Shown here one piece after another: positions 1-8,892 of a stretch of DNA of 64,000 nucleotides; position 1 is the stretch's first letter; every line of letters starts with the position of its first letter. The stretch lies in NCBI GenBank assembly GCA_021816935.1, contig JAKAWR010000002.1, positions 191,039-255,038 of the forward strand, in the 5' to 3' direction. The notes beneath the pieces are model-generated. The model did not search any database. It was not told the origin of the DNA and saw only the letters and a list, made by a program, of their open reading frames with translations. The DNA comes from Actinomycetes bacterium (GTDB lineage Bacteria > Actinomycetota > Acidimicrobiia > Acidimicrobiales > JAMCPL01). Position numbers and translations under genes: made by a program.

Positions 1-1648
1 TCGGGTCCCTGATCGAGCTGGGTAGGTTCACGTGGCCCATCACTTTCGGAGCGATTCGCGTCACGACCTTTCCCTCCGGCGAGACGATCGCGGCCGCAAT
101 CTCGGGAGCGTAGCGCGTCCCTCCGTTGGCAAAGGTCGAATACGCATCCGCCATCTCTATGGGGCTGACCAGGGTCATTCCCTGGCCGAAGGCCATCTCG
201 ACGCTGTCTCCCGGGTACCACCCCGGATCGGGATATGCGGCGGGATCTGCCTTGTGAAGCGCCTGGCGGAGCGCTGGAGAATCGACCTGGCCCGCCTGCT
301 CGCCGGGAAGGTCGATGCCGGTGAGGGCCCCGAAGCCGTACTGCTGGGCCATGTTCTGGATGGGGGAGTCTCCGTATGTGCCCCTGTTCACCCAGAACAT
401 GTAACCGAGATTGTAAAAGAACGAGTCGTCGGATGCCGAGATAGCCAGCGGGAGCTGGATCGCGCCGAGTGCCTCTCCAGCGGCATTGTGATACACGCAC
501 AACCCCGCCGAACATCCCGGGATCGTGAACGAGCCCGTGTCGTAGTAGGTGTAACCCGGCGAGATCAGATTGTCCGAGAGAGCGGCCGTTGCGGTGGCCA
601 GCTTGAACGACGAACCCGGTGTGTAGGTGCCGGCGATCGCACGATCGAGCAGTGGGACCCCGTTCGACTCGGAGGTTATGGCCTGGTACTCTGCTTCCGA
701 GATGCCGCCTACCCACACCGAGGGGTTGTAGGTGGGATACGAGGTCATTGCGAGGACGGCACCGGTCTGCGGATCCATGACCACCCCTGAACCGCTGGTC
801 GCCGGATAACCCTGCTTCCTCAGGAGGGCGATCTCGCCGGACAGGTCCGATTCGAGGGCCTGCTGCAGGCCCAGGTCCAGATTGAGCACCACAGAATCCC
901 CCATGACAGGTGAAGTGCCGGTGCTGGTCCCGACCACGTTGCCCTGGGCGTTCACCTCCAGGCGCTCCAGACCCGGCATCCCACGAAGGTAGCTCTCGTA
1001 CTGCCCCTCGATGCCGGCCTGGCCCACCTGGCTACTCGCCGAATAACCCTGGCCGGGGTCCTGCTTCTGCATGGCCTTCAACTCGCTGTCGCTGATCGGG
1101 CTCACGTAGCCCAGAACATGCGCGGCCGTGGATCCGTAGGGGTACTGCCTGACCGTCTTGACCGCCACGCTCACCCCGGGGAAGTCCGATGCGTGCTCCT
1201 CGAGATAGACCACATCTGCTGCAGAGGTATTCTGGTCCACGGGAACAGGTTCGTACGGACTGTAAAGAACGCTCCCCAGCCGGCTCTTCATCTGTGACAC
1301 CGGCACCCCGAGTAGCGCCGACAACCTGACGAGTACGGAGGGATCGGTCGCCGCCGTACTGCGCGAGACCGTAACCTCCTCGGCCACGCTGTCTCCTGCG
1401 AGTACCGCGCTGTTCCTGGCGTAGATGATCCCCCTCGGCGGCGATACTTGAACGAGGCGCAGCCCGTTGGACTCAACAATCGCTGAGAACGAATGCACGT
1501 CGAGAACCTGCAGGTAATAGAGCCGGACGACGAGCAGGGAGAAGGCGACCGCTATGACGATCGCCACTACTCCCATGCGCCGGTCCGGTTTGGGAGCCGC
1601 GTCCGGACGGCCGAAGATGCGCGAAGCGAGGCGGCGGCGAGCCTTCAT
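1..1648 (-). CDS. mrdA: Penicillin-binding protein 2 (peptidoglycan D,D-transpeptidase), 3' end outside window
   Basis: Cross-links peptidoglycan during rod elongation. It is anchored in the membrane with its catalytic part outside. From the chosen ATG there are about 24 Arg-rich cytoplasmic residues, one membrane segment (MGVVAIVIAVAFSLLVV), the PBP dimerisation region beginning SNGLRLVQVSPPRGIIYARN, and the transpeptidase domain with the active-site SxxK as SSFK (Ser near residue 346) in TPGSSFKLA. The FGQGMTLVSP stretch follows. The KTG motif and C-terminus lie beyond base 1, so the gene is partial only because of the window edge. It is last in mreB-mreC-mreD-mrdA, the usual elongasome order. 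The start is uncertain: an in-frame ATG at 1732 is also possible, and neither has a strong ribosome site. Confidence 0.93.
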   Translation of the reverse strand, partial: MKARRRLASRIFGRPDAAPKPDRRMGVVAIVIAVAFSLLVVRLYYLQVLDVHSFSAIVESNGLRLVQVSPPRGIIYARNSAVLAGDSVAEEVTVSRSTAATDPSVLVRLSALLGVPVSQMKSRLGSVLYSPYEPVPVDQNTSAADVVYLEEHASDFPGVSVAVKTVRQYPYGSTAAHVLGYVSPISDSELKAMQKQDPGQGYSASSQVGQAGIEGQYESYLRGMPGLERLEVNAQGNVVGTSTGTSPVMGDSVVLNLDLGLQQALESDLSGEIALLRKQGYPATSGSGVVMDPQTGAVLAMTSYPTYNPSVWVGGISEAEYQAITSESNGVPLLDRAIAGTYTPGSSFKLATATAALSDNLISPGYTYYDTGSFTIPGCSAGLCVYHNAAGEALGAIQLPLAISASDDSFFYNLGYMFWVNRGTYGDSPIQNMAQQYGFGALTGIDLPGEQAGQVDSPALRQALHKADPAAYPDPGWYPGDSVEMAFGQGMTLVSPIEMADAYSTFANGGTRYAPEIAAAIVSPEGKVVTRIAPKVMGHVNLPSSIRDP

Positions 1649-2009
1649 CCGAGGTACTTTCGGTTTCTCCGCCTTTGCGGGGGAGAGGCCCTGGCCTGGT
1701 CTGGATGGTCGGCTCGCCAGCCCCGCCACCATTGCAACCACCCAGGTAACCCCGAGGTAATCAAGAACGCGTCTTGCGAACGAGTCCCTTCTCAGGCGGA
1801 AGCGTCCCCCTCCGGAGCGGAGGCGTCCGCGTCCTGCCCGGACCTGCCCGTACCCGAGGCGGAGCCGCCCCCTTCCAGGGATGCGCCTGAAGCCGGGCTT
1901 CACGACCGCCTACCCTCTTGTCGCCGGCCACTCTCTCGTCGCCCGCCAGCCACTCGCCAGCGGTCGATCTCGCCACAGGACCCTGCGGGGATCCGCCTCA
2001 AGCCAAGCT
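1649..2009. other. mreD-mrdA spacer with short direct repeats
   Basis: This 361-base stretch between the mreD stop and the chosen mrdA start holds no convincing gene. The mrdA frame stays open through part of it, with a mildly hydrophobic run (LDYLGVTWVVAMVAGL), so mrdA could start further upstream. Two imperfect 30-base direct repeats (about 1879-1908 and 1989-2018, both ending AGCTTCACGACC or GGCTTCACGACC) and a shorter GTCGCC-rich repeat (about 1920-1950) are visible. The second long copy enters the 3' end of mreD, so the repeats may have extended both coding ends. Confidence 0.4.
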
Positions 2010-2588
2010 TCACGACCATCGCACGGTACTCCTTCTCGTGGTCGTCCCGAGGCGGCCCCGGCCCGGACCACCGGAGGCACCGGAAACCAGAGTCCAACGG
2101 ACTGCAGCGAACACCGGACCGGCAAGCAGGAGCGAACTCAGAAAGGCAACCGGCAATGCGTTGGGAAGATACCACGTCAGCATCTCCGGGACGCCGAATA
2201 TCGCACCGAGGACCGAGAACGCTGCCATACCCGTCAGGGTCGCCAGGCACCCGACCAGTGCCACCGGAAGGGTACCGGCAGGTCCCGCTGCCCCTTCCTC
2301 TGCATCCCGCACCTGCAAGACCAGAGACCCGATCGCGTAGCCGAGGAATGTCCACACGAGCGCTGTCAAGCCAAACGGGGTCGGCTGGAAAAGATCGGCC
2401 ACGATCCCTGCCGAGAAGCCCATCAGGGCGCCCGCTCCCGGACCTGCCAGATACCCTGCGGCCGCAGGCAAGAGGATCATCGCGTCAGGGTGGGCACCAA
2501 ACACGGATACCCGTTCGAGCAGGGCTACCTGTACGACCTCAACAGTCGCTACAACCAGCGCTGCACGTGCTGCGTAACGCATTGTCAC
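2010..2588 (-). CDS. mreD: Rod shape-determining protein MreD
   Basis: Small integral membrane protein of the elongasome, 192 residues from the chosen GTG. The first residues read MTMRYAARAALVVATVEVVQ (GTG read as Met). Several hydrophobic segments follow, including MILLPAAAGYLAGPGAGALM and LTALVWTFLGYAIGSLVL, spread as expected for MreD. The GTG at 2588 overlaps the mreC TGA as GTGA, which implies translational coupling. An ATG at 2582 is the alternative. The C-terminal tail (SGASGGPGRGRLGTTTRRS) is polar, low in complexity and overlaps a local DNA repeat, so the end may be recently altered. The family is poorly conserved in sequence. The call rests on topology, size and position between mreC and mrdA. 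Confidence 0.85.
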   Translation of the reverse strand: MTMRYAARAALVVATVEVVQVALLERVSVFGAHPDAMILLPAAAGYLAGPGAGALMGFSAGIVADLFQPTPFGLTALVWTFLGYAIGSLVLQVRDAEEGAAGPAGTLPVALVGCLATLTGMAAFSVLGAIFGVPEMLTWYLPNALPVAFLSSLLLAGPVFAAVRWTLVSGASGGPGRGRLGTTTRRSTVRWS

Positions 2589-3442
2589 AGACCGGAACTC
2601 TCCTGCCACTGGAGCACGTCGACATAATCGAGCCCCGAGACGGCGACCACCGGCCTTGCGGCGATCCCCGCCCCGCCGGCCCCGAACGTGCCGCTCGTCA
2701 CCCTCGTAAGGGTTCCGACGGGTATTCCGGGGGGGTACACCGATCCCTGGAGACCGCTCGTCACGAGCAGCGTCCCGTTTGCAAGCCGGGTCCCCGGTGC
2801 CACATAATCCACCTTCAACGACGAGGTGGTCCCAGTACCAACCGCGACCGCGACCGCGCCGCCGGGGCCCAGCCTGACCCCGACCGATGACCTGGGATCG
2901 GTAACAAGGCGTACAGTCGACCCCGTTGCCCACGCATCGATCACCGAGCCCACCAGACCGCCCCCGCCGACAACCGGCATGCCCGCGGCGACCCCGGCTT
3001 CAGTCCCCTTGTCCAACGTAACGGTGCTCTCGAAGTCGGAGGCAGATCCCGAGGTCACCTCCGCCACCACTTTCGGGATGTTACCGGCATACGGCAGATT
3101 CTCGGCCGCGAGGAGCCTCTGCAGTCGCTTCCTATCGTCTCCAGATGTAAGTACCTCTTGGCGCAGGCGCGCATTCTGCGCCCGAAGGCGGGCATTCTCG
3201 GTCGACAACGATCCCGCCTGGAAAATCCCCTCCAGGTAGTCGCCGAGCGGCCTCACTGCAGCGTCGAGAGCGCCGGACAGCGGGTTCATCACGTCGTGGG
3301 CAATGCGCTTGGCGTGGCCGACCGCCCCCGCGGTGGTCCCGCGAAAGTCAAGAGTCAGGATAGTAAGCGAAACCAAGACGAGGATGACCAGGGTCAGCCT
3401 TTGCCCTGACGCGCGTCTCCGGCCCGGCTTGTCTCCGGCCAC
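2585..3442 (-). CDS. mreC: Rod shape-determining protein MreC
   Basis: Links cytoplasmic MreB to periplasmic wall synthases. The 285 residues contain a short basic N-terminus, one membrane segment at about residues 15-33 (LTLVILVLVSLTILTLDF), a coiled-coil rich in LRAQNARLRQEV around residues 80-115, and the MreC beta-domains with DPRSSVGVRLGPGG and the Gly-rich PVVGGGGLVGSVIDA motif. Length and layout are normal. It lies 24 bases after mreB and overlaps mreD by four bases, so it is an internal gene of the shape operon. Confidence 0.95.
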   Translation of the reverse strand: MAGDKPGRRRASGQRLTLVILVLVSLTILTLDFRGTTAGAVGHAKRIAHDVMNPLSGALDAAVRPLGDYLEGIFQAGSLSTENARLRAQNARLRQEVLTSGDDRKRLQRLLAAENLPYAGNIPKVVAEVTSGSASDFESTVTLDKGTEAGVAAGMPVVGGGGLVGSVIDAWATGSTVRLVTDPRSSVGVRLGPGGAVAVAVGTGTTSSLKVDYVAPGTRLANGTLLVTSGLQGSVYPPGIPVGTLTRVTSGTFGAGGAGIAARPVVAVSGLDYVDVLQWQESSGL

Positions 3443-3466
3443 TGCAGTGGTCCCGGTCCCGGTCCG

Positions 3467-4501
3467 CTACATGGTCTGGGCCGTGAAAAGCACGTCTCCC
3501 AGCGTCTCGATGTCCTCCACGCACTGGCCGGCGCCCAGCGCGACGCAGTTCAGGGGGTCGGGAGCCACGATTATCGGCATCCCGGTCTCCGAGTGCAACC
3601 GCACATCCAGCCCATGCAGGAGCGCGCCACCGCCGGTCAGCACTATGCCGCTCGAAATGACGTCTGCCGCCAATTCCGGGGGGGTCCGGTCCAGGGTTTC
3701 TTTGACTGCATCGACGATGGAGCTAACAGGATCCTCGATCGCCTTGCGGATCTCCTCCGTCGAGATCACGATGGTCTTGGGTAGGCCGGTTACGAGGTCG
3801 CGGCCCCTCACTTCCGCCTGCAACTCCTCCTCCAGCATGTAGGCGGAACCGAGCGTAATCTTGATCTGTTCGGCCGTCCTCTCGCCGAGGGCCAGGCTGT
3901 ACTCCTTCTTTATATAGGCCATGATCGCCTCATCAAGTTCGTCGCCGCCCACCCTTACGGATTGGGCCGTGACGATGCCGCCCAGCGAGATCACGGCGAC
4001 CTCGGTCGTGCCGCCTCCGATGTCGACGACCATGTTGCCGCTGGGCTCGTGAACCGGAAGCCCCGCGCCGATCGCAGCCGCCATGGGCTCCTCGATGATC
4101 GAGGCGCTTCTCGCTCCTGCATACTGCGCGGCCTCCATGACCGCCCTCTGCTCCACGCCTGTGATGCCGGATGGGACGCATATGACCACCCGCGGCTTCG
4201 CCAGGCGACCCTGATGCACCTTTTGGATGAAGTAGCGGAGCATCTTCTCGCAGATATCGAAGTCGGCTATGACCCCATCTCTCAGCGGACGGACCGCCTG
4301 GATGTGGCTCGGCGTGCGGCCGATCATCTGCTTTGCATCCGCTCCTACGGCAAGCGCCCGGTTGTCGCGCGTGTTGATCGCAACTACGGACGGTTCGTTG
4401 AGGACTATGCCCTTCCCTCTCACGTACACAAGAGTGTTGGCCGTGCCGAGATCCACGGCCATGTCGCGTCCTAGAAAACTCCCAAACCTCTTCGGGGCCA
4501 T
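3467..4501 (-). CDS. mreB: Rod shape-determining protein MreB, actin-like
   Basis: Bacterial actin that forms membrane-associated filaments and positions the lateral wall machinery. The protein has 344 residues, normal for MreB. Visible motifs are the phosphate-1 loop [15 protein letters not shown] near the N-terminus, the phosphate-2 region [17 protein letters not shown], the adenosine-binding [11 protein letters not shown] and the [14 protein letters not shown] segment. The ATG at 4501 was chosen because the reading frame continues upstream without homology, while GGAAGGAGG sits seven bases before this ATG. It is the first gene of mreB-mreC-mreD-mrdA, and a promoter candidate lies about 170 bases upstream. 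Confidence 0.97.
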   Translation of the reverse strand: MAPKRFGSFLGRDMAVDLGTANTLVYVRGKGIVLNEPSVVAINTRDNRALAVGADAKQMIGRTPSHIQAVRPLRDGVIADFDICEKMLRYFIQKVHQGRLAKPRVVICVPSGITGVEQRAVMEAAQYAGARSASIIEEPMAAAIGAGLPVHEPSGNMVVDIGGGTTEVAVISLGGIVTAQSVRVGGDELDEAIMAYIKKEYSLALGERTAEQIKITLGSAYMLEEELQAEVRGRDLVTGLPKTIVISTEEIRKAIEDPVSSIVDAVKETLDRTPPELAADVISSGIVLTGGGALLHGLDVRLHSETGMPIIVAPDPLNCVALGAGQCVEDIETLGDVLFTAQTM

Positions 4502-4671
4502 GGGTCGCCTCCTTCCCTGTAGTTCACTTGCCATAACCTGCCCCATCCCCTGGCACCCACACCCTGATACCTTCCCCTTTGCGCCTGCCCCTGGCGTCCA
4601 CGCACTGCATCCTGCCCCCAACTGTAGCAACCGGAACCGGGGGCTCACCGGCCGCGAAGACAACCGCGAGA

Positions 4672-4700
4672 AGTCTAGACGATTCAGGGCTCCCCGGCAA
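4672..4700 (-). promoter_or_regulatory. Sigma-70-type promoter candidate for mreBCD-mrdA
   Basis: On the minus strand TTGCCG (4700-4695) and TAGACT (4677-4672) are separated by exactly 17 bases, a good match to the -35 and -10 consensus of the primary sigma factor. It lies in the 289-base gap between ndk and mreB and points at mreB. The predicted leader is about 165 bases long. The rest of the gap shows nothing recognisable. Confidence 0.5.
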
Positions 4701-4790
4701 CGCGCCCGACCACCCAAGTGTCCAGTGCGACGTTTGCGTGGAAGGCATGGCGAAGCATGACTTCGCCCGAGATCCCCTCCGCCGGGACTG

Positions 4791-5213
4791 TCAGCCGAGG
4801 CCCGGAAAGAAGAGTGCGATCTCCCGCGCTGCCGACTCAGCCGAGTCCGAGCCGTGTACCAGGTTCGCGGTCATCTCGATCCCGAAATCCCCCCGGATCG
4901 TGCCCGGGGCCGCATCGACCGGATCGGTGGCACCCATGAGCGACCGTACCACCTTCCAGGTATCCCTTGGGCCCTCCACGACCATGACGAGAGACGGCCC
5001 GCCGGTTATGAACGAGATCAAATCCGCGTAGAAGGGTTTGCCGGCATGCTCCGCGTAGTGCCGCTCGGCCGTGGCGGCATCAACTGTACGCAGCTCCACC
5101 GCCGACAGCACAAGACCTCTTGCCTCCAGGCGGGCGATTACCATCCCGCAGAGGTGACGTTCGACGGCATCGGGCTTGATTATAACGAGGGTTCTGGAAG
5201 GGTTCACTGTCAT
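4791..5213 (-). CDS. ndk: Nucleoside diphosphate kinase
   Basis: Transfers the gamma phosphate from ATP to NDPs through a phosphohistidine. The 140 residues match the compact bacterial form. The N-terminal [14 protein letters not shown], the [14 protein letters not shown] strand and the active-site motif NLVHGSDS (His near residue 120) are intact. The small residue before the C-terminal ALFFP is also conserved. It sits between folC and mreB on the same strand, as in many actinobacteria. A 289-base gap separates it from mreB, so mreB is probably transcribed separately. Confidence 0.97.
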   Translation of the reverse strand: MTVNPSRTLVIIKPDAVERHLCGMVIARLEARGLVLSAVELRTVDAATAERHYAEHAGKPFYADLISFITGGPSLVMVVEGPRDTWKVVRSLMGATDPVDAAPGTIRGDFGIEMTANLVHGSDSAESAAREIALFFPGLG

Positions 5214-5257
5214 GGCCTAGCGAGATTAGCAGGGCGACGGCGACCCTGGCAATCAGG

Positions 5258-5338
5258 AAAGGGGTTGGTCCGGACCCCTCAGACGGGATGTTGACCTGTG
5301 CCCGTCAGACAGGGGTTGGTCCGGACCCGTCAGACAGG
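5258..5338. repeat. Two copies of a 30-base repeat around a GGTCCGGACC palindrome
   Basis: The sequence GGGGTTGGTCCGGACCC followed by STCAGACRGG occurs at 5258-5287 and 5309-5338 with few differences. Each copy contains the perfect palindrome GGTCCGGACC. The second copy overlaps the stop codon of folC, whose last codons (LPV-stop) come from the repeat. It has no T-run and so is not a classical terminator. It may be a palindromic extragenic repeat or a regulator site upstream of ndk. Confidence 0.6.
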
Positions 5339-6697
5339 AAGGCTCACCGTAGTCGTCTCCGACGCAACGGGAGCGAGCATGAGATCTCTCGCCTCGCCGA
5401 CGACATACAGGGAACCCGTCACTACCACCATGCCCCCCTCGCCGGTGACGGAACCGGCTCGCGCCAGCGCGCCGGCCATCGAATCACATACTTCGGACGC
5501 CAAACCCGCCCGTTGCGCTGCATCACGCACAGCGTCCGGGGGTTGACTCCGTGGAGATGGCGCCCGGACCGCGATTGCGACCTCGACACCTGCGGCCTTC
5601 AGCAGCTCGAGCATCACACCGGGATCCCTGCCGGCGAGCATGCCCACTACCGCCACCTTCGGCGAGAGACCCGCACATTCCTCCCTGACCCAGTCGCCGA
5701 GCGCCTCTACGCCTGCAACATTGTGCGCCCCGTCCAAGACCACCAAAGGATCCCTCCCGAGGATCTCGAGCCGACCCGGGACCTCGGCGTCCCCGAGAAC
5801 CTCTCCGAGCCGGCTCTCCGGGTAAGCCGACCCCAGGAACTCCTCGGCTGCGGTGAGCGCCGTAGACGCGTTGGCTCCCTGGTGGGCGCCGTTCAGAGCA
5901 AGCCTGACCAAGCCATGATCACCGTAATGGCTGCGAAGCTCGACAAGGCGCCCCTGACCACAACCGACCGGTTCGTTCGAGACACAGCTGTAGTCGCGCC
6001 CGTTGAGCAGTATCGACCGCGCACCCACCTCCACGCAAGCCCCCTCGAAAATCCCGACGAGAGCCGGATCAGTCTCGCCCAGCACAAGACGTCCCTCCTT
6101 CTTGATGATCCCCGACTTCTCCCCGGCGATGTCCTCGAGCCCAGGCCCGAGGATCTCGACGTGATCGTAACTGACGTTGGTTACAACCGATACGTCTGCA
6201 CATGCGACGTTGGTAGCGTCCCAGCGCCCGCCGAGCCCGACCTCCAAGACCGCAGCGTCCACCGCCAGATCCGAGAACCACCGCAAGGCTCCCGCCGCCA
6301 GGAGCTCGAACCACGTCGGCCGGTCCTCCATTGCCCGCTCCGCCAGTGCCACCACTGCCATCAGCTCGCTCAGCTCGCCGTCCGAGATCGGCTCGCCGTT
6401 GTACGCCATCCTCTCGTTGAAGCTGTGGAGATGCGGGCTCGTAAACGTAGCCGTACGAAGACCCTGGGCCATGAGCAGATCAGTGATCATCCGAGCGGTC
6501 GACCCCTTGCCGTTCGTACCGGTCACATGGATAACTGGCATATCTTCCTCGGGGCTCCCGAGGAGCGCGCACATTGCCCGCATCCGATCGAGGGACGGCG
6601 GGCGCTCTGGGGGCACCCCGGCAGTGAGTCCAGTGGCCTCGAAGTTCATGTGACCTTCCAACCAGGAGGTCATCTCCTCGTATGACCAGATGGTCAC
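5330..6697 (-). CDS. folC: Bifunctional folylpolyglutamate synthase/dihydrofolate synthase
   Basis: Adds glutamate to dihydropteroate and to tetrahydrofolates in the cytoplasm. The 455 residues have the Mur-ligase-like layout: an N-terminal helix region, P-loop VTGTNGKGSTARM, TSPHLHSFNERM, EVGLGGRWDATN, SYDHVEILG with the GEKSGIIK motif that contributes the active-site lysine, and the C-terminal Rossmann part with LDGAHNVAG. Length is normal. It lies between clpX and ndk, where many actinobacteria have valS-folC-ndk; valS is absent here. The C-terminus ends inside a local palindromic DNA repeat. Confidence 0.96.
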   Translation of the reverse strand: MTIWSYEEMTSWLEGHMNFEATGLTAGVPPERPPSLDRMRAMCALLGSPEEDMPVIHVTGTNGKGSTARMITDLLMAQGLRTATFTSPHLHSFNERMAYNGEPISDGELSELMAVVALAERAMEDRPTWFELLAAGALRWFSDLAVDAAVLEVGLGGRWDATNVACADVSVVTNVSYDHVEILGPGLEDIAGEKSGIIKKEGRLVLGETDPALVGIFEGACVEVGARSILLNGRDYSCVSNEPVGCGQGRLVELRSHYGDHGLVRLALNGAHQGANASTALTAAEEFLGSAYPESRLGEVLGDAEVPGRLEILGRDPLVVLDGAHNVAGVEALGDWVREECAGLSPKVAVVGMLAGRDPGVMLELLKAAGVEVAIAVRAPSPRSQPPDAVRDAAQRAGLASEVCDSMAGALARAGSVTGEGGMVVVTGSLYVVGEARDLMLAPVASETTTVSLPV

Positions 6698-6791
6698 CGT
6701 TACGCCATCCTCTGTCCGTCGCTCGAGAACGTCAACGCACTTCGCCCTGGCCTCAACGCAACGAAAGGGAAGGGGCTCTGCGGATAGGCGA

Positions 6792-8063
6792 TCAGGAAGC
6801 GGCCTTGCGAGGCCTCACCTTCGCCACCTCGGCATGCGGGATGAGCGTCGGATTGACCCGCTCGACGACAACCGCAGCATCGATGACGCATCTCTTCACG
6901 TCCTCACGGCTCGGGAGGTCGTACATCAAGTCGAGCAGGACCTCCTCCATGATCGCCCGCAGGCCCCGCGCTCCGGTTCCCCGGAGAAGGGCCTGATCGG
7001 CAATCGCCTCGAGCGCGTCCTCCGTAACCTCGAGATCCACGTTGTCCAGCTCGAAGACCTTCTTGTACTGCTTGACGATTGAGTTCTTCGGTTCGACCAG
7101 TATCTGGACAAGCATCTCCTTGTCCAGGCTGGATACGGCTCCGATCACCGGGAGGCGGCCCACGAACTCGGGAATGAGGCCGAACCTGATGAGGTCCTCT
7201 GGAAGAACCTGGCGCAGGACGGCATCGTCGGAAATCATCCCGCTGCGGGTAACGTTGGCCCTGAAGCCGATGCCCTTGTGTCCGATGCGGTTGTTGACGA
7301 TCTTGTCGAGGCCTGCAAAAGCCCCGCCGCAGATGAATAGTACCCCCGTCGTATCAATCTGGATGAACTCCTGGTGCGGATGCTTACGGCCCCCCTGGGG
7401 AGGAACCGAAGCCGTCGTTCCCTCCAGGATCTTGAGTAATGCCTGCTGGACTCCCTCTCCCGACACGTCCCTCGTAATCGAGGGGTTCTCGCTCTTGCGG
7501 GCCACCTTGTCGATCTCGTCGATGTAGATGATCCCCATCTCGGCCCGTTTCACGTCGTAATCGGCCGCTTGGATGAGCTTCAGGAGGATATTCTCGACAT
7601 CCTCTCCGACATAGCCCGCTTCCGTGAGCGCCGTGGCATCGGCAATGGCGAACGGCACGTCCAGCATCCGGGCAAGCGTCTGGGCAAGGAGGGTCTTGCC
7701 GCAACCCGTGGGACCGAGCAGCATGATGTTCGACTTCGCAAGCTCCACGTCCGGCGACTGCGTCGGCCCGAGCTGTACGCGTTTGTAATGGTTGTACACG
7801 GCTACCGAGAGGATCTTCTTTGCGTGCTCCTGGCCGATAACGTAGTCGTTGAGGAAATCGAAGATCTCCTTCGGCTTGGGAAGGTGGCTGAGGGCCGGCT
7901 CGCCAGTCTCGGAGAGCTCCTCCGCCATGATATCGTTGCAAAGCTCGATACACTCGTCGCAGATGTAGACGCCCGGGCCCGCTATCAGCTTCTTCACCTG
8001 CTTCTGCGATTTGCCGCAAAAGCTGCACTTTACGATGTCCCCGCTCTCGCCGAGCTTTGCCAT
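6792..8063 (-). CDS. clpX: ATP-dependent Clp protease ATP-binding subunit ClpX
   Basis: AAA+ unfoldase that feeds substrates into ClpP. The 423 residues show the N-terminal four-cysteine zinc domain (CSFCGKSQ then CDECIELC), Walker [13 protein letters not shown], Walker [10 protein letters not shown], the pore motif GYVGEDVE and sensor region [14 protein letters not shown]. The ATG at 8063 has GGAGG nine bases upstream; an in-frame upstream ATG at 8114 adds only non-homologous residues. The gene follows clpP by 108 bases on the same strand, so the two probably form one operon. Confidence 0.97.
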   Translation of the reverse strand: MAKLGESGDIVKCSFCGKSQKQVKKLIAGPGVYICDECIELCNDIMAEELSETGEPALSHLPKPKEIFDFLNDYVIGQEHAKKILSVAVYNHYKRVQLGPTQSPDVELAKSNIMLLGPTGCGKTLLAQTLARMLDVPFAIADATALTEAGYVGEDVENILLKLIQAADYDVKRAEMGIIYIDEIDKVARKSENPSITRDVSGEGVQQALLKILEGTTASVPPQGGRKHPHQEFIQIDTTGVLFICGGAFAGLDKIVNNRIGHKGIGFRANVTRSGMISDDAVLRQVLPEDLIRFGLIPEFVGRLPVIGAVSSLDKEMLVQILVEPKNSIVKQYKKVFELDNVDLEVTEDALEAIADQALLRGTGARGLRAIMEEVLLDLMYDLPSREDVKRCVIDAAVVVERVNPTLIPHAEVAKVRPRKAAS

Positions 8064-8171
8064 CTGCGCTACCTCCCTACCTGTAAACGTCGGACCCGAC
8101 CGAAACCGGCACAAAGATGCCGGACCGATTGCCGGACAGCGCCCGATGCCGCTTCGGTGCAGAACGCCATC

Positions 8172-8807
8172 CTATGCCACGCTCTCGGCAGTGGCGAGGG
8201 TTTCCTCGGTATTCCGGCTCGTGATGACCTCATCGACAATCCCATATTCCACCGCCTCATCCGCCGTCATGACGAAGTCCCTATCGGTATCCTTGGCAAT
8301 CTTCTCCACCGGCTGCCCTATGTCCTCGGCCAGCATGCTGTTGAGCAGGTCGCGCATCCTGAGGATCTCCCGTGCCTGGATCTCGATGTCACTTGCCTGC
8401 CCTGCAGCTCCTCCCCAGGGCTGATGGAGGAGGATCCGCGAGTGCGGCAGGGCGAACCTCTTGCCCTTGGCGCCCGCCGCAAGTAGGACGGCGGCAGCGG
8501 ACGCAGCCTGGCCGAAACAGAACGTCGAGACATCCGGCTTGATGAACTTCATCGTATCGTAGATGGCGAAGAGCGATGTGATCTCGCCGCCGGGGGAGTT
8601 GATGTAGAGATGGACGTCCTTGTCGGCATCCTCCGACTCGAGAAAGAGCATCTGGGCGCATGTCAGGTTGGCCATCCCATCGTCGATGGGGGTGCCGATG
8701 ATGATGATCCTCTCCTTGAGCAGGCGCGAGTACAGATCGTATGCCCTCTCGCCTCGGGGGCTCTGCTCTATGACTGTCGGTACCAGGTAATCAAAGGCCG
8801 AGCGCAT
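8172..8807 (-). CDS. clpP: ATP-dependent Clp protease proteolytic subunit ClpP
   Basis: Serine peptidase that forms the barrel degraded-protein chamber with ClpX. The 211 residues are typical. The catalytic triad is visible: Ser103 in GQAASAAAV, His128 in [10 protein letters not shown] and Asp177 in [26 protein letters not shown], the oligomer interface strand, is conserved. Actinobacteria usually carry a clpP1-clpP2 pair at this site, but only one clpP is found between tig and clpX here. A second copy could lie elsewhere. Confidence 0.97.
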   Translation of the reverse strand: MRSAFDYLVPTVIEQSPRGERAYDLYSRLLKERIIIIGTPIDDGMANLTCAQMLFLESEDADKDVHLYINSPGGEITSLFAIYDTMKFIKPDVSTFCFGQAASAAAVLLAAGAKGKRFALPHSRILLHQPWGGAAGQASDIEIQAREILRMRDLLNSMLAEDIGQPVEKIAKDTDRDFVMTADEAVEYGIVDEVITSRNTEETLATAESVA

Positions 8808-8892
8808 CGAGTTCTTCTCCTTTTGTTGTCACCAGCTAGAGGGCCTCCGCCCGCCTGTCTGGAGGCACCCCGCTGGCATCGACCTACAACGC

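Noticed and set aside
1761-1976. A 71-residue Arg/Gly-rich minus-strand frame between mreD and mrdA
   Set aside because: Low-complexity sequence caused by local repeats; no homology and no ribosome-binding site.
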